Assembly (NCBI GenBank): GCA_002389665.1
Contig: DGNO01000002.1
Coordinates: 381,624-445,623 of the forward strand
Reading direction: 5' to 3'
DNA: 64,000 nt
DNA from: Rhodobiaceae bacterium UBA4490
GTDB taxonomy: Bacteria; Pseudomonadota; Alphaproteobacteria; Parvibaculales; Parvibaculaceae
Part shown: one piece after another, positions 36,799 to 45,209 of the stretch
Numbering within the stretch: position 1 is the first letter of the stretch
Layout of the letters: the number at the start of each line of letters is the position of its first letter
Program-made: the position numbers and the translations under genes
The notes under the pieces: model-generated
Told to the model about the DNA's origin: nothing
The model's database searches: none
The model's input: the letters and a program-made list of their open reading frames with translations, nothing else

Positions 36799-37191
36799 TC
36801 ATTCCGTCAGCATGCCTTGCGCTTTAAGGCGCTGTTTGACGAGCGCCCAGCTGCGGTTCTGGTCGTATTTGCCGTCCCGTGACAGCGCGTTATGGAAGGC
36901 CTTGAGCTCCGGGGAAGCACCCGAGGCGATATAGGCTTCCATATCCGCGATCACACAAGGACCGCCGATCACGACATCCGGGCCGCCTGCCGAGCATTGC
37001 CGGCCGATCCGGCGCAGCTCGCGCAAGTGCTGCTCGTGCAGCGCTTTCAGCTCTTCTTCGGAAGAAGGCAGCACCGTGGCCTGCGCGTTCATCTCAGTGG
37101 AGGCCGAACCGTACTCATCGGCAATGGCCGGCATATAAATCGCTCCGAGCGTGATGGCGAACGCGTATAGAGCGGAAAACAAAATGCGCAT
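36799..37191 (-). CDS. hypothetical secreted protein
   Basis: 130 residues. The N-terminus MRILFSALYAFAITLGAIYMPAIADEYG is a Sec signal peptide with an AIA-D-like cleavage site. The mature part is helical with two cysteines (RQCSAGG and GPCVIA) that could form a disulfide. ATG 37191 follows GGGAGAGATGCG; the frame upstream to 37242 is less likely. I do not recognise a family. It is convergent with the hydroquinone reductase gene and lies before the antiporter on the same strand. Confidence 0.65.
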   Translation of the reverse strand: MRILFSALYAFAITLGAIYMPAIADEYGSASTEMNAQATVLPSSEEELKALHEQHLRELRRIGRQCSAGGPDVVIGGPCVIADMEAYIASGASPELKAFHNALSRDGKYDQNRSWALVKQRLKAQGMLTE

Positions 37192-37290
37192 CGCATCTCT
37201 CCCGTTTGACATTGTTCGCTGCATTAACGGGCAGCCGGCCAAAAGGTTCGCAAAGCGGAAACACCCTCAGTCCTTTTTATGCAGCCCAAT

Positions 37291-38271
37291 TTATGCCGTA
37301 AGCGCAATGACATAGGCCGGCAGGCCGAGATAAAGGCTGGCGATGTAAAGCGCGAAGAAAATCACGAAGACCGCCCCCTCGCTCCGGCTGATCATCCGCC
37401 CCGTCACCATGACGGGCAGAAGAACGAGCGCGGCGAGCACCATGATCCAGGCATCGTAAGCGGCGATCTGACGGGTCACCGTCAAAGGCTCAACGAGCGC
37501 CGTGCCGCCGATAATGAGAAGAATATTGGCGATATTGCTGCCGATGATGTTGCCCACCGCAATGTCGCCCCGCCCCCGGTAAGCGGCAATGGCGGAAACG
37601 GCAAGCTCCGGCAGCGAAGTGCCGATCGCCACAAGCGAAAGGCCGATTACCGCCTCAGCCACGCCGAGCGCGCGGGCAATGGAGGTGGCGCCGGAGACAA
37701 GAAGATCGGCGCCGAGCACGACGCCGGCCAGCCCTGCCAGGAAAAGCGGAAAAGCAACGAGAAGCCGGGGCGGCAAGCCGCCATATTCATCCGCTTCCGT
37801 TTCATGGCGCGCGGCAACCGGCGAGCGGTTGGTGCTTTCCACCCAATAACAAATGCCGATATAGACGCCGAGCAACGCGATAAAGAGGGCGCCCTGCAGC
37901 GAGCCGACCATGCCGGTGAGACAAAGCGCGGCCATGGCGATTGTGACGGCAAACATGAAAAGACCGTCCCGCACCACAAGCTGGCGCTCGGGGCGCAGCG
38001 GCTGAATGAGCGCGGTCACCCCGAGGACAAGAAGTATATTGGCGATGTTTGAGCCGACGACATTGCCCACCGCAATATCCGGCTGGCCCACCAAGGCCGC
38101 GCTCAAGGAGACGGTGAATTCCGGCGCCGAAGTGCCGAAGGCAACGATCGTCAGCCCCACAATGATTTGCGAGACGTTGAAACGCCCGGCAATCGCGACG
38201 GCCGCGCGCACCAGCACTTCCCCGCCCAGAAAAAGCAGCGCCAAGCCCGCCAGCACCGACAATACGTCCAT
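37291..38271 (-). CDS. calcium/sodium antiporter (CaCA family, YrbG-like)
   Basis: 326 residues with ten predicted helices in two homologous halves. The repeat cores are TIVAFGTSAPEFTVSLSAALVGQPDIAVGNVVGSNIANILLVLG (near 45-88) and SLVAIGTSLPELAVSAIAAYRGRGDIAVGNIIGSNIANILLIIG (near 212-255), the alpha repeats with the conserved ion-binding G-T-S-x-P-E. This is diagnostic for Na+/Ca2+ exchangers of the inner membrane. No regulatory neighbours are evident. Confidence 0.93.
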   Translation of the reverse strand: MDVLSVLAGLALLFLGGEVLVRAAVAIAGRFNVSQIIVGLTIVAFGTSAPEFTVSLSAALVGQPDIAVGNVVGSNIANILLVLGVTALIQPLRPERQLVVRDGLFMFAVTIAMAALCLTGMVGSLQGALFIALLGVYIGICYWVESTNRSPVAARHETEADEYGGLPPRLLVAFPLFLAGLAGVVLGADLLVSGATSIARALGVAEAVIGLSLVAIGTSLPELAVSAIAAYRGRGDIAVGNIIGSNIANILLIIGGTALVEPLTVTRQIAAYDAWIMVLAALVLLPVMVTGRMISRSEGAVFVIFFALYIASLYLGLPAYVIALTA

Positions 38272-38409
38272 GAAATCCCCCGGAAGACCGCCGCTGAGCC
38301 CAAGCTTGTGATCGGGCGCGGCGAAAGATAGTTTTGCTGGGCATAGATAAACACGAATAAAGCGCCGTCAAAAGCCCCGCAGAGGGCAGACGGAATAAAG
38401 GAGACGGGG

Positions 38410-39837
38410 ATGGGCCGCTTTACCGAATATGGCGACTATGATGGGCTTGGCCTTGCGCGCCTTGTCAAAGACAAGGAAGTGACGCCCGGCGAATTGCTGG
38501 ATGAAGCATTGGCGCGCACCGAAGCGCTCAACCCGAAATTGAACGCTATCGTCATCGAGAATTACGAAGAAGCCCGCCGCCTCGTCGAAAAAGGCGTGCC
38601 CGATGGCCCCTTCGAAGGCGTGCCGTTTCTTCTGAAAGATCTGCACTTGCTCTGGGAAGGTACGGAAACGACCTTCGGCTCCGATGCCTGGAAAGGCTAT
38701 ATCGCCGATCACAATTCGACGCTGACGGAGCGCTATCTTGCCGCCGGTCTTGTCCCCTTCGGCAAAACCAACTCGCCCGAACTTGGCCTGACCGGCACGA
38801 CGGAACCCAGAGCCTACGGCCCGACGCGCAATCCCTGGAACCTCGAGCGCTCGCCCGGCGGCTCATCGGGCGGCGCAGCAGCTGCGGTTGCCGCCGGCAT
38901 CCTGCCCCTTGCCAATGCCAGCGACGGCGGCGGCTCGATCCGTATTCCCGCCGCCGCCTGCGGCCTTTTCGGCATGAAGCCGACCCGCGCCCGCACACCC
39001 ATGGGCCCTGACCGGGGCGAGGGATGGGGCGGCATGTCCATCTCCCATATCGTCTCGCACAGCGTGCGCGACAGCGCCGCCATGCTCGATGCGACGGGCG
39101 GCGAAGCGCCGGGCGATCCTTATGCGGCGCCCGCGCCGGAAGGCCCCTATCTTGCCGAGATGGAGCGCGAGCCCGGCGTTCTCAAAATCGCCTTCAACAC
39201 GAAACGCGCCGATGGCAGCGAAGTGGAAGCGGAAGTCGCCGAAGCCATCAAACGCACGGCGATCCTGTGCGAATCTCTCGGCCATATCGTGGAAGAAGCC
39301 GCTCCCCGCCTCGACCCGCAGGAAATGTCCACTCATCAGGCAACGCTCATCGGCGCGAATGTCGCCCTGGCGCTTCAGCAGCGCGGCGAGGCGCGGGGCC
39401 GGGAGATCGGCCCGAAGGATGTGGAACTCATCACCTGGCTTATCGCGGAAGGCGCGAAAAGCCGCACCGCCGTCGATTATGCCGCCGCGACATTGTTTAT
39501 CCATCAGATGAGCCGGCATCTTGCCCGCTTCATGAGCGGCTATGACGTTTATCTTTGCCCCACCATGGGCGCGCCTTCCATCCCGCTCGGCGTGCTCGAC
39601 ATGATGAACGAGGATGTGGGCGCCTATATGCAGGCCATCACCCACTACATGCCCTTTACCGGCCTTTTCAACATGACCGGCCAGCCTTCCATGTCCGTGC
39701 CGCTTTTCTGGTCGCAGGACGGCATGCCGATCGGCTCGATGTTCACAGGAAGGTTCGGCGATGAGGCCACACTGTTCCGCCTCGCCGCCCAGCTTGAAAA
39801 AGCCCAGCCCTGGAAAGACCGGCGCCCGAATATCTAG
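38410..39837 (+). CDS. amidase-signature family protein
   Basis: 475 residues. The amidase-signature triad is visible: Lys in FLLKDLHLL (near 77), cis-Ser in [16 protein letters not shown], and nucleophilic Ser in [15 protein letters not shown]; the GMKPTRART segment follows. The natural substrate is unknown; related enzymes act on fatty, aryl or peptide amides. AAAGGAGACGGGG precedes ATG 38410. It is isolated between the antiporter and a Nudix gene. Confidence 0.92.
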   Translation: MGRFTEYGDYDGLGLARLVKDKEVTPGELLDEALARTEALNPKLNAIVIENYEEARRLVEKGVPDGPFEGVPFLLKDLHLLWEGTETTFGSDAWKGYIADHNSTLTERYLAAGLVPFGKTNSPELGLTGTTEPRAYGPTRNPWNLERSPGGSSGGAAAAVAAGILPLANASDGGGSIRIPAAACGLFGMKPTRARTPMGPDRGEGWGGMSISHIVSHSVRDSAAMLDATGGEAPGDPYAAPAPEGPYLAEMEREPGVLKIAFNTKRADGSEVEAEVAEAIKRTAILCESLGHIVEEAAPRLDPQEMSTHQATLIGANVALALQQRGEARGREIGPKDVELITWLIAEGAKSRTAVDYAAATLFIHQMSRHLARFMSGYDVYLCPTMGAPSIPLGVLDMMNEDVGAYMQAITHYMPFTGLFNMTGQPSMSVPLFWSQDGMPIGSMFTGRFGDEATLFRLAAQLEKAQPWKDRRPNI

Positions 39838-39852
39838 GCGCCCGCTAAGCGC

Positions 39853-40368
39853 TCAGGGCGCCCACATGGCAGGGGGCGTCAGCCCCTTGCTGATCTCTTC
39901 GATGCGGGCACGGGTGGCCCCGCTCGTACCCTCCGGCAGGGCGTCCAGCGGAAAGAACCCGTATTCGGCAATTTCAAGGCTGCGCCGTGCTTCGCGCTCA
40001 TAAGTGCCTGGCGGAACGATATAAAGCGCCACATGGTCGGATTTGAATTCGCGGAAATTGGCGTAAAGCCCGAAGAGCCGGGGCAGCTCACGCAGCAAAA
40101 TGCCCGCTTCCTCGTCGAGCTCGCGCGTAACCGACTGTAATGTCGTCTCGCCCCGCTCCACCCCGCCGCCCGGCAGATACCAGCCGCGCATATAAGAATG
40201 GCGCACGAGCAGCACCGCGCCCTGTTCATCGAAAACCGCCGCCCTGACCCCCATGGTGAGCGGCCGGGCAAGGCGCCAGTAAAACCGCATCAAGGCATGG
40301 ATCGACCTTCGGAGAGGATCGGGTCTTCCCGGGTCTTGGCGGACAGGGTCTTGCTGCACATCTTGCAT
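39853..40368 (-). CDS. Nudix hydrolase
   Basis: 171 residues; the Nudix box reads GGGVERGETTLQSVTRELDEEAGI with all metal-site residues. The preceding strand is LLVRHSYMRGWYLPGG, as in MutT/NudF-like small hydrolases. An Arg-rich N-terminal extension (about 30 residues) is not part of the Nudix fold, so a start further in (MRFYWRLARP) is possible. The substrate cannot be told from sequence. It is divergent from a methyltransferase gene. Confidence 0.85.
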   Translation of the reverse strand: MQDVQQDPVRQDPGRPDPLRRSIHALMRFYWRLARPLTMGVRAAVFDEQGAVLLVRHSYMRGWYLPGGGVERGETTLQSVTRELDEEAGILLRELPRLFGLYANFREFKSDHVALYIVPPGTYEREARRSLEIAEYGFFPLDALPEGTSGATRARIEEISKGLTPPAMWAP

Positions 40369-40437
40369 GATTGGCGCTTGCCTTACAGGAGGGGGAAGCT
40401 TCTAGACTGTGTAGGCAGCATAACGGGAGGAAGACGC

Positions 40438-41298
40438 ATGAGCCAACAGGCCGTCCTTAATCAGGATCAGATCGACTATTGGAACGGTGAGGCCGGTGCC
40501 TCCTGGACCCGCAATCAGGAACGGGTGGACCGCTTCCTTGCGCCCATAACGGCAAAGGTACTGGATGCGGCGAAGCCTGCGAAAGGCGAGGCCATATTGG
40601 ATATCGGCTGCGGCTGCGGGGAAACGACGCTGGCGCTTGCCGAAGCCGCAGGCCCGGCGGGCCGCGTTACCGGCGTCGATATCTCCGCTCCCATGCTGGA
40701 ACGGGCACGCGAGCGGGCGGCAGCCAAAGGCCTTGCACCCGAATTCATAAAAGCCGATGCCGCCTCGCACGATTTTGCGCCGGGAAGTTTCGATCTCGTC
40801 TTCTCCCGCTTCGGCGTCATGTTTTTCGATGAACCGGCTGCCGCCTTCGCCAATATCCGCAAAGGCATGAAAAAGGGCAGCCGGCTTTCTTTCGTCTGCT
40901 GGCGCGAGGCAAAAGAAAACGACTGGGTCTTCCGCCCGCTCGTTGCCGCCCTGCCTCACATCACCCCGCCCGAGCCGCCCGCCCCGGGCACGCCCGGCCC
41001 CTTTGCTTTTGCCGATGAAGGCCATGTGCGCGGCCTCCTGGAAAAAGCCGGCTTTGAAAAAATCCATCTCGACCCGCTCGACATCGATCTGACTATGGCC
41101 GAGGGCGGCAGGGACATGCTGGATCAATCCATCGATTTCGTTCTGGAAATCGGGCCGGTCGCCCGGGCGCTCAAAAGCGAAGATGAGGCGGTAAAAGAAA
41201 AAGTGATCGGCGCCGTGCGCGAAGAGCTCGCCAAGTTCGAAACCGCTAAGGGCTTGGTTCTCAAAGGCGCTTGCTGGATCGTCAGCGCCCGCACGTGA
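40438..41298 (+). CDS. class I SAM-dependent methyltransferase
   Basis: 286 residues. SAM motif I is ILDIGCGCGETTLALAEAA, followed by VTGVDISAPMLERARERA and FDLVFSRFGVMFFDEP. The layout is that of the UbiE/COQ5-like fold, but this group is annotated only as methyltransferase. ATG 40438 follows GGGAGGAAGACGC. The frame extends to 40198 but the upstream part is antisense to the Nudix gene. A hairpin overlapping the stop codon may end the transcript. Confidence 0.88.
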   Translation: MSQQAVLNQDQIDYWNGEAGASWTRNQERVDRFLAPITAKVLDAAKPAKGEAILDIGCGCGETTLALAEAAGPAGRVTGVDISAPMLERARERAAAKGLAPEFIKADAASHDFAPGSFDLVFSRFGVMFFDEPAAAFANIRKGMKKGSRLSFVCWREAKENDWVFRPLVAALPHITPPEPPAPGTPGPFAFADEGHVRGLLEKAGFEKIHLDPLDIDLTMAEGGRDMLDQSIDFVLEIGPVARALKSEDEAVKEKVIGAVREELAKFETAKGLVLKGACWIVSART

Positions 41299-41315
41299 GG
41301 GCGGGCGCGGGTTTT
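41285..41315 (+). terminator. terminator overlapping the methyltransferase stop codon
   Basis: GCGCCCGC (41285-41292) and GCGGGCGC (41301-41308) pair around an 8-nt loop that contains part of the TGA stop (41296-41298); GGGTTTT follows. The T-run is short. Confidence 0.5.
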
Positions 41316-41395
41316 CCCATCCGCCGCGATTCAGCATTCTTCAACCATAGGCACCTAATCTCATAAGCCTCATTCCCTTTGCTGTGGAGGCTTTC

Positions 41396-42052
41396 ATGGG
41401 ATTGCTGTCGCGCTTTCGCTCACCGCGGGAAGACCGCTTCACCGCTCCCTTGCCTGCCGCACCGCACGCGCGCGCCGAAACCGGCAATGAAGCCGGCAAT
41501 GGCGCCATCCAAGGCGCGATTTCGCGGGCTCTGCGCCCCTCCATGGCCGGCATGAGCGAGACGGCGGAAACCGCCGAACGGCTGAGCGGCGCGCTGCACA
41601 TGCTTGAAGCGGCCATTCTGGCCATCGACCATCTGACCGAACTTCTGGCCGAAGGCACCGAGCTTTGCGAAAACGCCCGCGAGGCCGTCAACACCGCCAA
41701 ACGCGCCGCCATTGCCGAGCGCTATAGCGCGCTTCTGGAGCGCATCGACGCTTATGTCATGAACATCGCCGAGGGCGAGGCCAATCTTATCGACGGTAGC
41801 CGAAAAACCTGCGAAATCACCCTCGATGCAGCAGGCCAATCCCGCGTCGTCCTGCATGTCGCCAATCTGACAAGCGGGCCGAGCGGGCTTGACCTTTCCG
41901 CCCCGAGCGAAGCCTTTGCCAGCCTCAGCGCCATCGACCGCAGCCTTGCCGAGCTTACCGTCGCCAAAAACGTCGCGTTGCACACGGCAGACCTTTTTGC
42001 CGACAGCGCCGCGGTGCTTTCCGAACGGCTTGGACGCCTGAAAACGCTCTAA
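41396..42052 (+). CDS. flagellin-like helical protein of unknown function
   Basis: 218 residues, no signal peptide. After a Pro/Ala-rich N-terminus (1-55), a long helix (about 58-110) leads to ERYSALLERIDAYVMNIAEGEANLIDGS, a beta segment (CEITLDAAGQSRVVLHVANLTSG), GLDLS and a final helix (about 175-218) starting FASLSAIDRSLAELTVAKN. This resembles the flagellin/FlgL core: the NLLDG-like turn, AG-x-V strands, and the C-terminal AID..LA..L helix. The canonical N-terminal NTN-A-A helix is absent. I infer a flagellin-related fold by pattern; the function is unknown. It precedes a REC-HPt-REC gene trio with 134 bp between. Confidence 0.55.
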   Translation: MGLLSRFRSPREDRFTAPLPAAPHARAETGNEAGNGAIQGAISRALRPSMAGMSETAETAERLSGALHMLEAAILAIDHLTELLAEGTELCENAREAVNTAKRAAIAERYSALLERIDAYVMNIAEGEANLIDGSRKTCEITLDAAGQSRVVLHVANLTSGPSGLDLSAPSEAFASLSAIDRSLAELTVAKNVALHTADLFADSAAVLSERLGRLKTL

Positions 42053-42055
42053 AGA

Positions 42056-42102
42056 CTTAACGCGCGTTAAGATAAATCCGCCTTAAGGAAAAGAATTCCT
42101 TA
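42056..42102. promoter_or_regulatory. palindromes upstream of the receiver-HPt-receiver genes
   Basis: A perfect 16-bp palindrome CTTAACGCGCGTTAAG (42056-42071) lies directly after the flagellin-like gene, followed by TAAGGAA-5 nt-TTCCTTA (42084-42102). The region is AT-rich compared with its surroundings. There is no T-run, so operators or promoter elements are more likely than a terminator. Confidence 0.5.
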
Positions 42103-42186
42103 TCTCCATTGCGAAATTTTTAACCAAGCGCCTCTAGCCTTCCCGTATTGCAACAGGGTCATTGCAACCGGGGGAGGCAACCCATC

Positions 42187-42720
42187 GTGTTCGCACCAAC
42201 ATCCGAAGCCATCAAGCTGTTCTCCAAGCTCAGCATCCTCGTCGTCGAGGACAGCGCCTATATGCGCAAGCTGCTTGGCGAGCTTCTGCATGCGCTGGAA
42301 GTCGGCACCATCCTGGAAGCGGAAAACGGAGAGGACGGCTGGGCGAAGTTTCAAGACTATGTGCCCGACATCGTGCTGACCGACGCCGCGATGGAACCGA
42401 CCAACGGCTTCGATCTTCTGCGCCGCATCCGCGCGGCAGAAGATGCCCGCCTGTCCACCGTGCCCGTTGTCATGATCACCGGGCATTGCGAGCGTGAAGC
42501 CGTGGAGCTTGCCCGCGATCTCGGCGTTACCGAATATCTCGCCAAGCCGGTTACACCGGTCGGCCTTTACTCGCGCCTCGTGGAAGTGGCCGCACATCCG
42601 CGCCCCTTCGTGCGCGCTGACGGGTTCTTCGGGCCCGACCGGCGCCGCCGCGCCACCAACAAATATGACGGGCCCGAGCGCCGCCGCAGCCGGTCGCGCT
42701 CCGCCCTGCTCGACATTTGA
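42187..42720 (+). CDS. single-domain response regulator with Arg-rich tail
   Basis: 177 residues. Receiver domain (about 13-135): acidic pair Glu21-Asp22, phosphoacceptor Asp66 (VLTDAAMEP), Thr in VVMITGH and Lys in EYLAKPV. No output domain follows; the tail has two related motifs, FFGPDRRRR and YDGPERRRS, about 10 residues apart. The start is GTG at 42187, 9 nt after GGGGGAGG. With the HPt and second receiver genes it forms a putative phosphorelay without a kinase in the window. Confidence 0.85.
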   Translation: MFAPTSEAIKLFSKLSILVVEDSAYMRKLLGELLHALEVGTILEAENGEDGWAKFQDYVPDIVLTDAAMEPTNGFDLLRRIRAAEDARLSTVPVVMITGHCEREAVELARDLGVTEYLAKPVTPVGLYSRLVEVAAHPRPFVRADGFFGPDRRRRATNKYDGPERRRSRSRSALLDI

Positions 42721-42736
42721 GAGGAATTCAGCCGCC

Positions 42737-43303
42737 ATGCCGCACTCTCAATATCCTTCCGATCATGCCCAAGTGGGGATGCAGGTGAACAGCGGCGCCG
42801 ACGGCGTCGAAGTCGTTCAGCCACCCTCCATCGTCACCCGCAAGCTGGGCCCCGGCGCCGTTTTGCCCATGCGTCTCGATCCGCGCGTGCTGCAGCGCAT
42901 GGAACGGGCCATCGAAAAAATGGCCGACAGCTACGAGAAATCGCTGAAAACCGAAATCCGGCAGATGCTGCTCTCCCATGACGAATGGCAGGCCGGTAAA
43001 CAGGAAGCCATCCACGCCATTTATGCGCTGGCCCATGACATTCGCGGGCTCGCCGGCACCTTTTCAAGGCCCGTAACCGGGCGTATCTCCAACGCGCTGT
43101 GCCAATATCTCGAAGCCTTGCCCAATCTCGATGCCGCCGACGGCGCGGTCGTGCGTCTGCATGTCGATGCCATGTTCGCCGCCGCAATGGACGCGCAGGA
43201 ACCGAGCGAGGAAGTCGCCAAGGCGACACTTGCCGGATTGGAGCGGCTCGTCACCCGCACATTGGAACATTGCCGCCCCGCAGCAGACCCTGCGCACGGC
43301 TGA
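42737..43303 (+). CDS. histidine phosphotransfer (HPt) domain protein
   Basis: 188 residues. An N-terminal unstructured part (1-45) leads to helices; the candidate phospho-His is His100 in IYALAHDIRGLAGTFSRPVTGRISNALCQYLE, matching the HPt pattern AH-x-hKG...G...L...LE. No kinase or ATP-binding domain is present. It sits between two receiver genes, 16 bp after the first and 18 bp before the second. I infer it passes phosphate between them and an unidentified kinase. Confidence 0.7.
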   Translation: MPHSQYPSDHAQVGMQVNSGADGVEVVQPPSIVTRKLGPGAVLPMRLDPRVLQRMERAIEKMADSYEKSLKTEIRQMLLSHDEWQAGKQEAIHAIYALAHDIRGLAGTFSRPVTGRISNALCQYLEALPNLDAADGAVVRLHVDAMFAAAMDAQEPSEEVAKATLAGLERLVTRTLEHCRPAADPAHG

Positions 43304-43321
43304 CACGGACGGGGCCCCCGT

Positions 43322-43828
43322 ATGAGTTCGGCAAATCCGATAGACAAACTCTCCATCCTCATTGCCGATGACAGTGAGACGGTGCGCCGTCTTCTTGCCT
43401 CGCTCCTCGCCGCGCTCGGCGCTGGCCGCGTCTTCATCGCCAATAATGGCAGCGAGGCGCTGACCACATTCTTCCGCTATTGCCCCGACATCATCATCAC
43501 CGATGCCGCCATGGCGCCGATCGACGGCTATGAACTGGTGGACACGGTGCGCACGCATCCGGAAAGCCCGGACCCCAATGTGCCGGTCATCATGCTCTCC
43601 GCCCTATCGGGAGATGCCCATGAAGCGCGGGCCGAGCAGATGGGCGTCAGCATTCTTCTTTCAAAGCCGCTGGTGCCCGAGGCGTTTTACAAAGCCATCA
43701 GCGAGGCGCTGGCAAGCGCGGAGCGGCGCGCCTGGCTGGAAGAGGCGGCGCTGAAAATCGCCGACCCGAGCCCTCTACCGGACGATAAAAGCCCCATGCC
43801 CGCCAGCCGCTCGCGCATGCTGCACTGA
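43322..43828 (+). CDS. single-domain response regulator
   Basis: 168 residues. Receiver domain (10-130): Asp16-Asp17, phosphoacceptor Asp61 (IITDAAMAP), Ser in VIMLSALSG and Lys in ILLSKPL. The phosphorylation region ITDAAMAPIDGYELV closely matches LTDAAMEPTNGFDLL of the first receiver, so the two are paralogues. The C-terminal tail has no output domain. Both may compete for phosphate from the HPt protein. Confidence 0.85.
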   Translation: MSSANPIDKLSILIADDSETVRRLLASLLAALGAGRVFIANNGSEALTTFFRYCPDIIITDAAMAPIDGYELVDTVRTHPESPDPNVPVIMLSALSGDAHEARAEQMGVSILLSKPLVPEAFYKAISEALASAERRAWLEEAALKIADPSPLPDDKSPMPASRSRMLH

Positions 43829-43879
43829 GCCTTGCCGTTAAACCTTTGTTTTCCAAAGGTGACACAGGCGTCATTTTCT

Positions 43880-43908
43880 TTGATTTTTGCGTAGTCCCGC
43901 TCTATATT
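43880..43908 (+). promoter_or_regulatory. putative promoter of the ferritin-like gene
   Basis: TTGATT (43880-43885), 17-nt spacer, TATATT (43903-43908): a strong sigma-70-like match in an AT-rich gap, about 95 bp before the start codon. A small ACCTTTG/CAAAGGT stem lies just upstream (43842-43860). Confidence 0.6.
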
Positions 43909-44003
43909 TACTTTAGGGAATGTCCTTCATGTGTTGGCACAAGAGCGCCTAAGCGCCGCAGGCCAAGACATGATGAGGGGACAAATGAACTGGAGGAAAC
44001 CGC

Positions 44004-45137
44004 ATGACATCGAAAGACGGCAACATCACTGTCGATACGGCTTATGAAGCCGTCGACCCGAAAGACTTTCCGGCGATGATGGATGTCGAACGCTACGGCA
44101 ACCGCTCGACCGCGTTCGACAAGATCATTTCCGCCACCCACGACCATTTCTGGGATCCGCTGGATACGAAATATATCGACTTCTCCCTGCCCTTCGACAT
44201 GGAGAACGAATATCTCATCGAGCCGAGCCAGAACATGGAGCTGAAAACGGCGGTCGCCGACAAGCTCGATGAAAAGCAGAAAATCCAGCTCGTGAACATG
44301 AACGTGCATTGGTCACTCTCCTCGATCCTGCACGGCGAGCAGGGCGCGCTGGCGCTTTCGGCGAGCCTCTGCCACATCCTGAAAGACCCGGGCGCGCAGG
44401 AATATGCGGCGAACCAGACCCGCGAAGAAGCCCGCCACGTCACCGGCTTCACGAATTACATCAAGGCCCGCTGGGGCAAGCCCGTGCAGGTCGGCCCGGC
44501 GCTCGGCGATCTTCTGACCGAGCTCGTGCTCTCCCCGCTCGTCTGGAAGAAACTCGTGGGCATGCAGATGCTCGTCGAAGGCCTGGCCATGGGCGCCTTT
44601 GCGACCTTCTACAAATTCTCCCGCGACCCGCTCATGGTCAAAGTCATGCAGCTGACCATGACGGACGAAGCCTTCCACCATAAGTTCGGGAAAATCTGGG
44701 CGGACCGCACCATTCCGAAACTGTCGGAAAGCGAGCGCAACCAGATCGAAGACTGGGCCTGGGAAGTCTTCCAGGTGCTGCTCTACAACCTGGGCAGCCC
44801 GGAACAGAAAAAATGGATGTATGAGCGCATCGGCCTCGATTGGCAGTGGGTGCAGAGCGCCTTCATGGAAGCCATGACGGACAGCAACATCCGCGAAGAC
44901 ATGCAGGAATCGACCAACATCTTCCGCGTGCTCATCAAGACGCTGCTGAAAGCCGGCATCATCACCGAGCGCACCTCCGGCAACTACGCTGCCTTCATCG
45001 ACATGAAGGAACTTTACGGCGAAGGCGACCGCATGGTCGGCGACGACATTGCCGAGGAAGGCATCAAGTTCCTGCGCAAGCTGAACGGCAACAATGGCGC
45101 CTATATGTCCCTCGACAGCATGACGGCTGCCGAATAA
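44004..45137 (+). CDS. ferritin-like (R2-like) diiron protein
   Basis: 377 residues, all-helical. A full carboxylate-bridged diiron ligand set can be read: Glu112 (LHGEQG), Glu142 and His145 (EEARHVTGF), Glu192 (MLVEGLAMG) and Glu222 and His225 (TDEAFHHKFG). The E-30-ExxH-47-E-30-ExxH spacing is that of ribonucleotide-reductase R2/ferritin-like oxidases. The reaction is unknown; R2 and aminobenzoate-N-oxygenase-like proteins are remote relatives. It has GGAGG before ATG 44004, its own strong promoter and terminator, and so looks well expressed and monocistronic. Confidence 0.8.
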   Translation: MTSKDGNITVDTAYEAVDPKDFPAMMDVERYGNRSTAFDKIISATHDHFWDPLDTKYIDFSLPFDMENEYLIEPSQNMELKTAVADKLDEKQKIQLVNMNVHWSLSSILHGEQGALALSASLCHILKDPGAQEYAANQTREEARHVTGFTNYIKARWGKPVQVGPALGDLLTELVLSPLVWKKLVGMQMLVEGLAMGAFATFYKFSRDPLMVKVMQLTMTDEAFHHKFGKIWADRTIPKLSESERNQIEDWAWEVFQVLLYNLGSPEQKKWMYERIGLDWQWVQSAFMEAMTDSNIREDMQESTNIFRVLIKTLLKAGIITERTSGNYAAFIDMKELYGEGDRMVGDDIAEEGIKFLRKLNGNNGAYMSLDSMTAAE

Positions 45138-45160
45138 GCAGGCTTCACATTTGTGAATTT

Positions 45161-45188
45161 AAAGGGCGGTCTTCGGGCCGCCCTTTTT
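45161..45188 (+). terminator. intrinsic terminator of the ferritin-like gene
   Basis: AAAGGGCGG (45161-45169) pairs with CCGCCCTTT (45178-45186) around an 8-nt loop, followed by a T-run. It lies 24 bp after the stop codon. Confidence 0.9.
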
Positions 45189-45209
45189 CTTGGCCGACAA
45201 GCGCTGTGC

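Noticed and set aside
42057..42070. Possible CtrA site (TTAA-N6-TTAA) before the phosphorelay genes
   Set aside because: The spacer is 6 instead of 7 bp and the right half lacks the usual C; it is explained by the palindrome.
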